Source: Planctomycetota bacterium
Lineage (GTDB): Bacteria > Planctomycetota > UBA1135 > GCA-002686595
Length of the DNA stretch: 64,000 bases
Reading direction: 5' to 3'
Assembly: GCA_012960475.1 (NCBI GenBank)
Contig: DUBE01000046.1
Location: forward strand, 23,572-87,571
In this document: positions 17,396-27,236 of the stretch, piece by piece
Layout: each line of letters opens with the position of its first letter
Numbering within the stretch: position 1 is the first letter of the stretch
Notes under the pieces: model-generated
Databases searched by the model: none
Seen by the model: the letters and a program-made list of their open reading frames with translations, nothing else
What the model was told of the DNA's origin: nothing
Translations under genes and position numbers: made by a program

Positions 17396-18862
17396 TCAGT
17401 GTCGTCTGAAGAGTGTGACCTGCGGTCTCCAACCGAACGACCAGGTCTCTTCGGCTTTGCCATAGTCCTCGAGCTGCCGCCGCAGGTCGACTGACTCCGG
17501 CAGGGCAGAGTGCATCAGCCAGATGCGCTCGTGTTGCTGCAGGTCTTGGGGCCGAGCCAGGTGGATTCCCTTGGTTTCCAGGCGAGCGTCTTGTGGGGCA
17601 TCGAGTTGTTTCCTGTACCTGTCCCACGGTCGCCCGGTGGGGAAACAAGGGGGTTGGTATTCCACACAAACCACCGCGTCTCCCGTCTGCCACTGATCCC
17701 GCACCAGTGACACCGCGCCGGGATAGTCTTCCGTACCGTGGGAATCCACATTGAGCAGGCTCAACACAAGCGCTGCCATCACACAGGCGCTCAAGGTCCA
17801 ACGCTTTCCCTTTCTGCTCGCTCCACTTGCCGCCAGCACCGCCATGGGCGCGATCGAAGGCAGGATGTAGTGCCAGGTGAATCCCGAGCGCGGCATGAAC
17901 TGCGCCACCCCAAAGGTCCAGAGGGGAACCACCCAGGCCAGGCAGGCGAGCACCATGGTGTTGCCTTGCAGCTTGGGTTCTTCACTGCGCCAGGAGAGAG
18001 CCTTGCTTCCCGCCAAGGTCAGAATCCCCAAACTCGCCAGGAGAAAAGCTCCTTTGCCGAACTCGCCCCCAAGACGGAGGTTGAGGAAGAAGAGATGGGC
18101 GTAGGCCTCGAGCAGGCCAGGTACGCTCAAGTCGTCTCCCCCTGGTGGAAGTCCGTGCCCCAGTTGTTCCACGAACCCCGTGGAATACCAGGGCAGGCTT
18201 GCTAGCAGGACAGCAGCGAGAGGCCAACGGATTCGCCGCACAAAACTCTCCATGCTTCCCGCCTGCCAGGCGGCTACCAGGCTCCCTATTCCCAACCACA
18301 GAAGGTAGTGTCCCGCAAAATAGTGCAGTCCAAGAGCGCCCCACACACAAAGCGCCCCGATCAGGGCGGCTGGTTTGCTGGGTCCCCGGAGCAGTCTCAT
18401 GCTGGCCCAGGTGGCGCCGGTGATGCAGGCTGCAAGAGGTCCGTACATGCGCGCCATGGAGGTTTGGTCCAGGTGCAAGCTGCTCAAGACCACCAGGGCC
18501 AGTGCCAGACGCATGGCGTTCTTTCCGAAGGGCCGTGCAATCAGACAGACAAAACCAAATTCGATTCCCGCGGCGAGCAGGGCAGGCACCCGGAGGAACA
18601 GGTCGCTGTCCCCCAGGAGGTACCGTGAGAGGCTGATCAGCAGGAATGAGAGAGGCGGGTGGTTGTCCGCCCGGACGCTTTCCAAGAGCGCACTGAGGCC
18701 GGCACGACTGGCATGGAAGTCCGAGTGGAACTCGTCGAGCACAAGCCCCTTCTGGGTGGCGAAGTAGCAGCGCAGGGCGAGTCCGAAGAGGATTATGAAG
18801 GCGATGAGTGGGTCAATGCGGCGCAGGGCAGGGTCTGCGGAGGGGGGAGGGGGAGGGGGCAT
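17396..18862 (-). CDS. GT-C family membrane glycosyltransferase (ArnT/PMT-like)
   Basis: A polytopic membrane protein of about 488 residues. After a proline-rich N-terminus comes a first membrane helix, then an extracytoplasmic loop with the D-E pair (LVLDEFHSD) typical of GT-C enzymes using polyprenyl-phosphate sugars. NHPPLSFLL follows, again usual for this family, then eight or more hydrophobic helices and a soluble C-terminal domain (about 390-488). It should transfer a sugar from a lipid carrier to lipid, glycan or protein outside the membrane. The ATG at 18862 is chosen; a TTG at 18877, preceded 6 bases upstream by TAGGGT on the minus strand, is an alternative that adds 5 residues. It is divergent from recG. 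Confidence 0.85.
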   Translation of the reverse strand: MPPPPPPSADPALRRIDPLIAFIILFGLALRCYFATQKGLVLDEFHSDFHASRAGLSALLESVRADNHPPLSFLLISLSRYLLGDSDLFLRVPALLAAGIEFGFVCLIARPFGKNAMRLALALVVLSSLHLDQTSMARMYGPLAACITGATWASMRLLRGPSKPAALIGALCVWGALGLHYFAGHYLLWLGIGSLVAAWQAGSMESFVRRIRWPLAAVLLASLPWYSTGFVEQLGHGLPPGGDDLSVPGLLEAYAHLFFLNLRLGGEFGKGAFLLASLGILTLAGSKALSWRSEEPKLQGNTMVLACLAWVVPLWTFGVAQFMPRSGFTWHYILPSIAPMAVLAASGASRKGKRWTLSACVMAALVLSLLNVDSHGTEDYPGAVSLVRDQWQTGDAVVCVEYQPPCFPTGRPWDRYRKQLDAPQDARLETKGIHLARPQDLQQHERIWLMHSALPESVDLRRQLEDYGKAEETWSFGWRPQVTLFRRH

Positions 18863-19104
18863 GGACTCGTTGCTCAAGCTTGTACCCTACCCATCCACTG
18901 GTCCTTCTTGGTGTTGGAAAACCAGAGGGCACGGTGAACCATTGCCCGTGGGGTGTGCTCTTGAAATCGGCTGTGCGCTTGGAATCGCCAGTAGCGAATG
19001 GTGGCTTCAGCTCAGGCGCCAGGCATTTGTTTTCGTCAAGAGGTGCGCGGATTGCTGGATGGGCGTATCTTTGTGCGGAGCGGGGCAAGTCTGCCCGGAT
19101 CAAG

Positions 19105-21123
19105 ATGAGCGGTCAAATTCCAACACCGAAAGGGGCCACAACCTTGGTGGGAGGCATCGGGCCAGCCAGAGCCCGCTTGCTCTCAAGCGTTGGACTCGAC
19201 ACTCTCGAAGATCTCTGCTTACTCACTCCAACCTCCATAGTCGAGTGGCCTGCCCAGCACACTGAAGGACCACTCCCCACTACTGGGCTGGTCCGCGTCT
19301 CGGGTTCCGTCCTGGCCGTCAAGCTCGTGCGCATGCGGGGCAAGCAAAGCCGCGTAGTTCTGCGTTTGGATGCGGGGGGCTGGGAAGCACAAGCCAGCTT
19401 CTGGAATCAGCCCTGGATCCGTGAACGTTGCGCGGTCGGTGACCAAATCGAACTCTGTGGCGAGGCTCGCAGCACATCCAAGGGCCCTGAACTTCTGGGC
19501 CCCAAGATTGGCACCGAGCGCGATCCGCTTCCCGCTCCGGGTGTCTTGATGGGAACCTACCCCGCTCCCAAAGGAATGTCCGATCATGTGCTGGCGGGAA
19601 TCTGTAAAGAGGCAGTGCGCTTGGTGGGGGGGCAGATCAAGGAGCCCTTGCCCGAGAACCTGCTTGCTGCGGGGGATCTGCCCGATTTGCCCACGGCAGT
19701 CCAAGCCGCCCATGAGCCCCGTTCGCGGGTGGCTTTTGAGGCGGCCCGGCGGCGGCTGGCCTTGATTCCTCTCTTGGCTTTGCAAGCCCAACTGGCGGCG
19801 CGCCGGGCGGGCGCGGAGGAGAGTGGCGGGCGGCCAGTACAGGTGAGTTCTGAATTGGATAGGGAACTGAGAAGTCGCCTACCCTTTCAGTTGACACCTG
19901 ACCAGCAGCAGGCTTGGAAGGTTTTGGTCCGCGATCTTGGGCGGCGCACTCCCATGCGCCGCATCTTGCAGGGGGATGTTGGCACGGGCAAGACCGCTCT
20001 GGCGGCGCTATGTTCCTTTGCGGTGGTTGAAGGTGGGGGGCAGGTTGCCTTTCTGGTGCCTACCGAGGTTCTGGCAGAGCAGCATCACATGGGATTGGCA
20101 CCCTTGCTCGATGCCGTGGGGATTGGGCATGCTCTCCTGACCGGTCGTGTACGCGGGGAAGAGCGGCAGCAGATTCTTCGACGCCTGGCCACCGGTGAAG
20201 TGGGCGTTCTGTTTGGGACCCATGCGATTTTTCAGAAGGGGGTTGAGTTCGATTGCCTGGATCTGGTGATCATCGATGAGCAACAGCGCTTCGGTGTAGG
20301 TCAGCGTTCGGCCCTGATGAACAAGGGCAAGGGCGCCCACCTTCTGCTGATGACGGCCACGCCCATTCCGCGCACCTTGGCCCTGACGGTCTATGGGGAC
20401 TTGGAGGTGGTCACACTACGCAAAGGGCCGCCTGGGCGTGGTGAGGTCCATACACGCTGGGTGCGCGGCGCCAAGACCCGTTCGATCATTCCATGGTTGG
20501 CGAAGCGCATGGAGGCCGGGGAGCAGGTCTATTGGGTTTGTCCGCGTATTGGCAGGGACGGAGACGATGCGCCCGGTGCAGCGGAAGCGCGCTTTTCGAA
20601 GTTATGTGATGACAAGCGGGTGAGCGGCTTTGGGGTGGAACTCGTGCACGGAAAGGTCCCGGCGGAGGAGCGTTCATGGCGATTGCAAAGGTTTCGCAGG
20701 GGAGATGTCGGCTTGTTGGTGGCGACAACGGTGATCGAGGTTGGCGTCGATGTGCCCTCGGCCACCGTGATGGTGATCGAGCAGGCGGATCGTTTGGGGT
20801 TGGCTCAATTGCATCAGTTGCGCGGGCGCGTGGGACGCGGGCCCCTTGAGTCCTGGTGTTTGTTGGTGGGAGCAGCCGCGGCGGAGGAGCGTTTCTCCAT
20901 GTTGATCCAGACCCGTGATGGATTCGAAATCGCTGAAGAGGACTTGCGACGGCGGGGAATGGGAGATCTGGCGGGCCTGCGTCAAACCGGCAACAACCCA
21001 GAGGGCCTGGACCACTTGGAGCGGGACTTGGATTTGTTGCTGCTGGCACGCGAGGTCTGCCAGACTGATCTTCATCTGGCGCGTGATCTGGCCACGGCCT
21101 GCGGGCCGCTCTTGGCGCCCTGA
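19105..21123 (+). CDS. recG: ATP-dependent DNA helicase RecG
   Basis: RecG remodels stalled replication forks and Holliday junctions. The 672-residue product has the wedge/OB domain (about 50-160), Walker A GDVGTGKT near 290, Walker B DEQQ near 390, the MTATPIPRTLA motif III, and motifs V-VI (ATTVIEVGVDVP, QLRGRVGRG) near 540-580. The TRG-type C-terminal region follows. The frame is open upstream to 18808, but that extension is not RecG-like and contains low-complexity sequence; the ATG at 19105 begins just before the conserved GGIGPARARLL helix-hairpin region. Length is close to E. coli RecG (693). The upstream 242 bases separate it from the divergent membrane glycosyltransferase. Confidence 0.97.
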   Translation: MSGQIPTPKGATTLVGGIGPARARLLSSVGLDTLEDLCLLTPTSIVEWPAQHTEGPLPTTGLVRVSGSVLAVKLVRMRGKQSRVVLRLDAGGWEAQASFWNQPWIRERCAVGDQIELCGEARSTSKGPELLGPKIGTERDPLPAPGVLMGTYPAPKGMSDHVLAGICKEAVRLVGGQIKEPLPENLLAAGDLPDLPTAVQAAHEPRSRVAFEAARRRLALIPLLALQAQLAARRAGAEESGGRPVQVSSELDRELRSRLPFQLTPDQQQAWKVLVRDLGRRTPMRRILQGDVGTGKTALAALCSFAVVEGGGQVAFLVPTEVLAEQHHMGLAPLLDAVGIGHALLTGRVRGEERQQILRRLATGEVGVLFGTHAIFQKGVEFDCLDLVIIDEQQRFGVGQRSALMNKGKGAHLLLMTATPIPRTLALTVYGDLEVVTLRKGPPGRGEVHTRWVRGAKTRSIIPWLAKRMEAGEQVYWVCPRIGRDGDDAPGAAEARFSKLCDDKRVSGFGVELVHGKVPAEERSWRLQRFRRGDVGLLVATTVIEVGVDVPSATVMVIEQADRLGLAQLHQLRGRVGRGPLESWCLLVGAAAAEERFSMLIQTRDGFEIAEEDLRRRGMGDLAGLRQTGNNPEGLDHLERDLDLLLLAREVCQTDLHLARDLATACGPLLAP

Positions 21124-21124
21124 T

Positions 21125-21156
21125 GACTGGCAGGTGAGGTTTAGGACTGGCAGGTG
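21125..21156 (+). repeat. Short tandem direct repeat downstream of recG
   Basis: GACTGGCAGGTG occurs at 21125-21136 and again at 21145-21156, a 20-base period, right after the recG stop. No function is apparent. Confidence 0.6.
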
Positions 21157-21302
21157 GGAATGGAAATCCCTGGAAATTCATTGTCTTGACCCTCCCAAGA
21201 GCCCTGGGGGCGTAGGGGGCGGACTGCTCGGCCCCTGGCGGCCACCCTCTCCTCCTGCTCTCGGTATCCTGCGGGGCTGCCGTGGGTAGCACGGTGACCA
21301 TT

Positions 21303-24300
21303 ATGCGCCTCGTCTCCACAACCACTCTCATGCTGGCCTTACTGGTCGGTTCTGCGCACGCTCAAGTCGACTTGCCTAGCAGGGGGGCGCGTAAGCCCCT
21401 GCCGGGGCGACCGGTGGTCACACCTGTGGGCCAGGAGCGTTCTGGTAGTCGGGCGGTCAAGACTGAGAAGCCCGCGCTGGTTTGCACCATATGTAGCCTC
21501 AAGAAGACCGACCTGCCCATCAAGTGGGACAGCCCGACAGGTCTGCAGGAAGAGCATTGTGAGCGCTGTCAGGCTCATCGTCTGTTCCGCATTCCTGATA
21601 GGGCTGGTCTGCCCGGAGGAGAAGCGGGAGGATTGGACCTGCCGGGGTACAAGGTTGGTGTGAGTGACCCAGAGGGCACCAGCGAGGCGGGTCTGATACA
21701 AGGAGTTCACAGGGGTTCCCTGCGTGCCGCCGCCCATGTGATTTTTGCAGAGTTGGCCCGGCATCGGCGGACGGATGATTCGCTGCTGGATCAGGCTCTT
21801 GAGAGTTTGCTCGGTATGGGGCCTGAAGGGCGTGAGGTATGCGTTGAGGCTCTTGCCAGCGATCACGGCCCCACGGTCCTGGTGGCCGGGCGCTACTTTT
21901 TGGCCTCTAGCGAGGGGCGCGATCGGGATCTTGTGGCCCAGCGTCTGTCGTCCCGCACCCCTGGTTCGGTGGGGGGCATCCTGTTGCGCATGTTGCACCA
22001 ATTGGATCCGGTGCGGGCGAATCCAGAGTTGCTCGCCCACCTGATCGATCATCCCCAGAACAGTCTGCGTGCGGCGGCTCACAACCTCCTCAAGGAGGCG
22101 CCCAGGCCAGAGTGGATTCCATTCTTGTTGCCGGCACTCAAGTCAGACAGCGCAGATGCACGTTGGCGGGCAGCGGATTTGATTGCGGGTACGGGTGATG
22201 CGGCGGCGGTTCCTATTCTGCTTGAACATCTGCATGATCCGCGAGCCAAGGTTGCTCGGCGGGTGGTGGCGTTCATGGCCCGTTTCAATGGCGAGACGAT
22301 CGAAGTTGAACTCATGCGCCGTGCGTTTGGCCAGCGTTGGATTCTGCGTCCTTCGGCCTACGCGGTCTTGGCTTTGGTGGAGCGCGAGGATGCGCGCCAA
22401 ACACCCTTGCTCGGGCCGGGTCATGTAGATGCCTTGCTGCGGGGCATGAACGTCAAAGATCCTTTCGTGGCAGGGACCTGTGCCTTGGCCTTGGCGGGGA
22501 TTGGTTTTCGTGACGAGAACCCCAGCGAGAGCCCCTGGTTGGATTCGGTCGTTCCCAATCAGTTGGTTTCCTTGATTGCAGGGCAGGTATTTTTCAAGGA
22601 CCGCGAAGCGCTGGTAGGCGCGGCCGTGCGGCGCTTGCAGATGATTACCAGCAAGAGCACTGGTGCGGTTGCGGGTACCTGGATCAAGTGGTGGCGCGAG
22701 AACCGTCGCGGCTTCCGGGCCTCACGGGCGATCTTGCCGATTCAGGCCTCGGATGTCCTGCGCTTGAGAGTGGATTGCATGGATCGTGCGCGCGCTCAGG
22801 GGTTCAGTTTGCTTGGTCCCGCCTGGCTGGATCAGGCGCCGCCGGATGCTGGAGTCGAACCGATTTATCTGTCCGCGCAGGATGCTCGGGAGATGATGGG
22901 AATGCTCCAGGGAACCGGCGTGTTCGGAGGTCAGCGGCTGCCCGGAGTGTGGGGCGCCGAGCATGCTCGTGGTCGCGCCTTGAGCCTGAGTGTGGGTCAG
23001 CAGAAAAAGACCTTTGTCTACGGGCCGGGATCGGCTACCCCATGGTTTGAGCGCACTTTTGCCTCATTGGATGCGCTGCGGCAGCGTTACCGCTGGCAGC
23101 GCTTTTATCGTCAGGACATCCATGGGGATCGCATAGGTCTGGTCCGCGCGGAAGGAGAGGCCTACGCTTCCCCAGCAGTCAGCGTTGTTGTTCGAGCACA
23201 GAAGACAGCCGAGTTGGTGTTGGCCTGGATGGCCGAAAAGAGTCCCATCGATCGGGACCTGGGCCTGCTTGAATTGGAGAACTTGCGATTGGTTTCTGGG
23301 GCTCTTGGGGAAGACCATGTGCGGTCCTTGATGGACCTGCTTGCGGAGGAACGCTACTGGAATCAGCGCTCCCGACGCTTGACCGAGCTGGTTCAATTTT
23401 GCGGTGGCTTGCATGCGGACAAGGAGCAGGGGCCTTTTCAAGATGGTCTGGGCAAGGACCTGATCGGCCTATTGCACGACAAGTTTGATGTGGAGGCAGC
23501 GCTGCCGATTTCGGCATTGATCAGTCTAGGAGGAGCTGCGGGAGAACGTGCTGCGGCCGGCGATTCCCGCCCCCTCTTGCGCGGAATCTCCGCGGGCTTG
23601 TTGGCTAAGAGGGGTGCAATGACAGATGTAGATCTGTTGATGATTCTGTTCGATGATAGTGATGAAGCCGTGGAGGTGGCCACTGTGCGGGCGGCTGGAC
23701 AGAACGGGATAGTTGAAGCTCAGGAGGCCATAGCTATTCGCGCAGGAAGCGGCACTCCGGCGGTACGTGCCCAGGCCCTGCGTTCTCTGGGGCAGATTGG
23801 TGGCTTGCGGGCCAGGGATGTTCTGCTGACCAGTTTGACCGAGCCTGGGGGGCGCTACCGTCTGCCCGCCGCTGAGGGTCTGGTTGCGCTGGCCGATCCG
23901 CGCACCTCCGAGATCTTTCTTTCCATGCTGCGCACCGGGCGCGATCCGGGTTTGATCGAAGCAGGTCGCAAGGGGCTGATGGCCCTTGGAAGTTCGGCGC
24001 ACTTTACCCTCATGAGCGCTCTCAATTCCAGTTCCCTTGAGGTGCGCAAAGGCGCGGCGCTGATTCTGGCACGTCAGCGAATCCCTGAAGCGGCCCCCGT
24101 ATTGATTCGCCTGAGCGTGGAAGAGCCAAAGAACCTGGCCCTCTTGCACGAACTGTGTGTGCTGTCCTGCGTGGACTTCAGGAACGAGCCCGACTCCACC
24201 GCAGCCTGGTGGTCATGGTGGGATACGGTGCGTCGTGATGATGCACTCTCATGGTTCCGTGCAGCTTGCGAGGCCCGCGTCATGTCCGCGCCCCTACCGG

Positions 24301-24506
24301 CCGAGTTCGAACTCAAGAATGCCAATAGCACGGTGCCTGCGTTTCTTTTGACTGTCCTGGGCAGGGAGGAAACTTGGTTGGCAGAGCGTGCGCGCCGGGA
24401 ACTGGAAGTTTTTTTGGGAGGCGAGTTGGACCCACTCCCTCGTAAGGCTCAAGATCGTGAATTGTGGATTCAGACCCTGGAACAATCTTTGCGCCGCGGC
24501 AATTGA
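21303..24506 (+). CDS. Secreted HEAT-repeat protein with N-terminal Cys4 motif
   Basis: A 1067-residue exported protein. Signal peptide about 1-21 (ends SAHAQ). Near residues 60-90 there are two C-x2-C pairs (CTIC and CERC), a zinc-ribbon-like pair unusual in a secreted protein. The rest is mostly alpha-helical HEAT/armadillo-type repeats in two blocks (about 140-440 and 700-950) with recurring A-x-x-L-G/A-D-P patterns. HEAT solenoids are protein-binding scaffolds; no catalytic motif is visible. The ATG at 21303 is preferred over a GTG at 21282 because the signal peptide starts there. The stop overlaps the TTG start of the transglycosylase gene. Confidence 0.8.
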   Translation: MRLVSTTTLMLALLVGSAHAQVDLPSRGARKPLPGRPVVTPVGQERSGSRAVKTEKPALVCTICSLKKTDLPIKWDSPTGLQEEHCERCQAHRLFRIPDRAGLPGGEAGGLDLPGYKVGVSDPEGTSEAGLIQGVHRGSLRAAAHVIFAELARHRRTDDSLLDQALESLLGMGPEGREVCVEALASDHGPTVLVAGRYFLASSEGRDRDLVAQRLSSRTPGSVGGILLRMLHQLDPVRANPELLAHLIDHPQNSLRAAAHNLLKEAPRPEWIPFLLPALKSDSADARWRAADLIAGTGDAAAVPILLEHLHDPRAKVARRVVAFMARFNGETIEVELMRRAFGQRWILRPSAYAVLALVEREDARQTPLLGPGHVDALLRGMNVKDPFVAGTCALALAGIGFRDENPSESPWLDSVVPNQLVSLIAGQVFFKDREALVGAAVRRLQMITSKSTGAVAGTWIKWWRENRRGFRASRAILPIQASDVLRLRVDCMDRARAQGFSLLGPAWLDQAPPDAGVEPIYLSAQDAREMMGMLQGTGVFGGQRLPGVWGAEHARGRALSLSVGQQKKTFVYGPGSATPWFERTFASLDALRQRYRWQRFYRQDIHGDRIGLVRAEGEAYASPAVSVVVRAQKTAELVLAWMAEKSPIDRDLGLLELENLRLVSGALGEDHVRSLMDLLAEERYWNQRSRRLTELVQFCGGLHADKEQGPFQDGLGKDLIGLLHDKFDVEAALPISALISLGGAAGERAAAGDSRPLLRGISAGLLAKRGAMTDVDLLMILFDDSDEAVEVATVRAAGQNGIVEAQEAIAIRAGSGTPAVRAQALRSLGQIGGLRARDVLLTSLTEPGGRYRLPAAEGLVALADPRTSEIFLSMLRTGRDPGLIEAGRKGLMALGSSAHFTLMSALNSSSLEVRKGAALILARQRIPEAAPVLIRLSVEEPKNLALLHELCVLSCVDFRNEPDSTAAWWSWWDTVRRDDALSWFRAACEARVMSAPLPAEFELKNANSTVPAFLLTVLGREETWLAERARRELEVFLGGELDPLPRKAQDRELWIQTLEQSLRRGN

Positions 24507-25144
24507 ATTCGGCCCGGCGGGTCCTGACCAGGTTGTTGATCCTGTGCAGCTTGCTGGTGGCCGTGGGCTGGTTGGTGCATGATGATCAGGGTCGTCCGAT
24601 TGTCCGGGCCATTGTCGAAGACTACTCAAAACAACGGGGTATACGATTGGTTGGCGAGCGTTGGCCCGCGATCTTCGAGGCAGCCAAGAAAGAAGACCTG
24701 GATCCGAGCCTGGTGGCGGGAATCATGTGGTCCGAAAGCCGCGGGGTGAGTGGCAGGGTTTCTTCGATTGGCGCCTTGGGTCTGATGCAATTGATGTTGA
24801 CTGCTGCCAGTGATGCAGCCGAGCGTTTGGGCCTCGAGGCTCCTGACCACGACACTCTGCTCCATGATGATGCCCTCAACCTGGCCTTGGGCTGCAATCA
24901 CCTGGCCTGGCTGCGAGATTCCACCCCGGAGTGGAACGCGGAGGCGTTGCTGGTGGCCTACAACACTGGGCGCGGGCGGTTGTTGGAGTGGTCTCAGGAA
25001 GCTGGGTCCTATCAACTGTGGGTCGCCAGCCAAGAGATCCGTCACCGTGCGGGGCGGTCCATGAGCCCTGCACTGCTTTACGCCCGTGAGACCCTGCGGG
25101 TGCGCAACGCCTTTCGCGAGCAATTCGCAGGTGACCAGCGGTGA
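24503..25144 (+). CDS. Lytic transglycosylase (SLT domain, GH23)
   Basis: A 213-residue membrane-anchored or secreted peptidoglycan lytic transglycosylase. An N-terminal hydrophobic segment (about 9-24) precedes the SLT domain, which has the catalytic Glu in MWSESRG (about residue 78), then GALGLMQL and later VAYNTG, the three signature motifs of Slt70-type enzymes. It cleaves the MurNAc-GlcNAc bond to make 1,6-anhydro ends. I chose the TTG at 24503, which overlaps the upstream stop as TTGA and places the signal segment at the N-terminus; a GTG at 24464 in the same frame would add 13 residues. Confidence 0.9.
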   Translation: MNSARRVLTRLLILCSLLVAVGWLVHDDQGRPIVRAIVEDYSKQRGIRLVGERWPAIFEAAKKEDLDPSLVAGIMWSESRGVSGRVSSIGALGLMQLMLTAASDAAERLGLEAPDHDTLLHDDALNLALGCNHLAWLRDSTPEWNAEALLVAYNTGRGRLLEWSQEAGSYQLWVASQEIRHRAGRSMSPALLYARETLRVRNAFREQFAGDQR

Positions 25145-25244
25145 ATTTGCGGGACTTCTACAAGGGTCTTTCCAACCCAGGCTAGGTGGGGGCGTAGCTC
25201 TGCGTTTACCCTGTGCGGCTCCACAAGCATTCTTTGCCCAATCC

Positions 25245-26267
25245 ATGCCCCAGCCAGCCCCGACCCCTGCCATGCCCGATGTGTCCACCGATGTCTCCCC
25301 TGAGGAAATTCAGCAGGCGAGTTCCTGGGTCGCCGATCTTCAGGCCTCTCTCGGTGAGGTCTTGGTGGGGCAGGAGGCACTCTGCCGCGACCTGACCCTG
25401 GCCTTGCTCACCGGTGGTCATGTGCTGCTGGAAGGCGTCCCGGGACTGGCCAAGTCCCTGGCGGTTTCCTGTCTGGCGGACGCTGTGGACGCGAGTTTCT
25501 CGCGCTTGCAGTTTACTCCGGACCTTCTGCCTTCAGACTTGGTGGGGACTGAGGTCTACGATGCACGTGAGCACACTTTCAGCGTGCGCCGCGGACCGAT
25601 CTTCGCGCACTTTGTCTTGGCAGATGAGATCAACCGTGCCCCCGCCAAGGTGCAGTCGGCCTTGTTGGAAGCCATGCAAGAGCGTCATGTTTCTATTGGC
25701 GGCGAGACAATGGAATTACCCCAGCCGTTCTTGGTGTTGGCTACCCAGAACCCGATCGAACAGGACGGTACTTATCCCTTGCCCGAGGCTCAGCTTGATC
25801 GCTTTGCCCTCAAGAGCGTGGTGGGCTATCCCTCCGCTGTAGAGGAGCTTGAGATCATGGACCGCATGTCCCGCACTGCGCCAAAGACCAGCGTGAGTCG
25901 AGTGGTGACTCTGGATGTGATCAATAAGAGCCGCGCCATCGTGGACCGCATTCATTTGGATGATCGTCTGGGGCGCTACATTGTCAACCTGGTGCAGGCG
26001 ACTCGCGATCCCGCGAGTGTGGGCTTGGGCGACTTGGCCCCTTATTTGCAATACGGTGCCAGTCCCCGGGCATCGATCTGGTTGGCTCTGACCTCCCGGG
26101 CCAGTGCGTTCATGGACCATCGAGGTTATGTGATTCCGGCGGATGTGAAGGCGATCGCTCCTGCGGTCCTGCGTCACCGCATCCTGACCACCTACGAAGC
26201 GGAGGCCGAGGGCGTGACCTCGGATGATTTGATCGAACGCTTCTTGGAGACTGTGCCAGTTCCCTGA
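25245..26267 (+). CDS. MoxR-family AAA+ ATPase
   Basis: A 340-residue AAA+ chaperone-like ATPase. Walker A is GVPGLAKS (64-71), Walker B VLADEINRAP near 132, and ATQNPIEQDGTYPLPEAQLDRF near 170-195 is the MoxR signature region with sensor 1. MoxR ATPases activate or assemble VWA-domain proteins, and here the gene heads a set that includes two of them (batA, batB). The frame is open to 25086, but the ATG at 25245 precedes the conserved region and avoids an atypical extension. Expected to act at the cytoplasmic face of the membrane. Confidence 0.93.
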   Translation: MPQPAPTPAMPDVSTDVSPEEIQQASSWVADLQASLGEVLVGQEALCRDLTLALLTGGHVLLEGVPGLAKSLAVSCLADAVDASFSRLQFTPDLLPSDLVGTEVYDAREHTFSVRRGPIFAHFVLADEINRAPAKVQSALLEAMQERHVSIGGETMELPQPFLVLATQNPIEQDGTYPLPEAQLDRFALKSVVGYPSAVEELEIMDRMSRTAPKTSVSRVVTLDVINKSRAIVDRIHLDDRLGRYIVNLVQATRDPASVGLGDLAPYLQYGASPRASIWLALTSRASAFMDHRGYVIPADVKAIAPAVLRHRILTTYEAEAEGVTSDDLIERFLETVPVP

Positions 26268-26288
26268 ACTCTGCTCGCCCCCTCAATT

Positions 26289-27236
26289 GTGCCCGTCACA
26301 GAGTCCACATCGAAGAGCCCCAAGGTTGTCCACCAAGGCAGTTTGGCGCCGGAGTTTGCAGCTCGGGTTCGTCAGCTTCAGTTGCGCACCCATCGCTTGG
26401 TCAACACTGCGCTGACCGGTGGGTATCGCAGCGTCTTTCGTGGGCAGGGCATCGAGTTCGAAGAGGTGAGGCCCTATGTGCCCGGGGATGATGTGCGCGG
26501 GATCGATTGGAATGTGACCGCGCGCACAGGCAAGCCGCACATCAAGAGTTACCGTGAAGAGCGTGAGCTCAGCGTGCATTGCCTTGTGGATCAAGGCCTC
26601 GGCATGGGCTTTGGAACCCGTCGCTGGTCCAGGCGTGAAGCGGCGGCTCAATTGGTGGGGCTCTTTGCCAAGGTGGCAGCGCGCAATCAGGACCGGGTGG
26701 GCTTGACGCTTTATGGCCCAGAGCCCGGGCTGCACTTGGACCCGCGCAAATCTACGCGCCACATCCAGCGCCTCATTCGTGAGGTGATGGTGGCTCAGCC
26801 CTTCGATGTGCCGGGGGACCTGAAGCGCGTTCTTGAGGGATCTCTGCGTGCCTTGCGCCGTCGTTCGTTGGTTTTGATTTTCTCGGATTTCGCTGACGCA
26901 GGTGGGCGCGGTTGGGTGCGGGCCATGCGTGCGCTGGCAGCGCGTCATGATGTGATCGGCGTGCGTTTGGTGGATCCCTTCGAGGTGCGTCTCCCCAAGG
27001 TTGGCCGCTTTGCCATCGAGGATCTCAATGGGGGAGATTGGAACTGGATCGATGCTGCGGACAGGGGTGTACGCGAAGGCTGGCAGCAGGCTGCCGAGCA
27101 GCGCAAAGCTGAGATTCACGGAGCTCTGCGGGAATCCAGGGCTTCGCGCATCGACATTTCCTTGGACGAAGATCTAGCCGCGCCGATCTTGCGTTTCTTT
27201 CGATTGCGCATGGCGCGGACGGGGCGAGCAAAATGA
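26289..27236 (+). CDS. DUF58 domain protein
   Basis: A 315-residue protein with the DUF58 signature: EFEEVRPYVPGDDVRGIDWNVTAR-type region near 56-80 and SYREERELS near 86, followed by a VWA-like fold in which VDQG replaces the usual D-x-S. DUF58 proteins almost always accompany MoxR and Bat genes, as here, and are thought to be part of the same membrane-associated assembly. GTG start at 26289, 21 bases after the moxR stop. The end overlaps the next gene by 4 bases (ATGA). Confidence 0.92.
   Translation: MPVTESTSKSPKVVHQGSLAPEFAARVRQLQLRTHRLVNTALTGGYRSVFRGQGIEFEEVRPYVPGDDVRGIDWNVTARTGKPHIKSYREERELSVHCLVDQGLGMGFGTRRWSRREAAAQLVGLFAKVAARNQDRVGLTLYGPEPGLHLDPRKSTRHIQRLIREVMVAQPFDVPGDLKRVLEGSLRALRRRSLVLIFSDFADAGGRGWVRAMRALAARHDVIGVRLVDPFEVRLPKVGRFAIEDLNGGDWNWIDAADRGVREGWQQAAEQRKAEIHGALRESRASRIDISLDEDLAAPILRFFRLRMARTGRAK

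Noticed and set aside
18808..19104. 99-codon upstream extension of recG
   Set aside because: It is not similar to RecG, overlaps the divergent membrane GT and includes low-complexity sequence.
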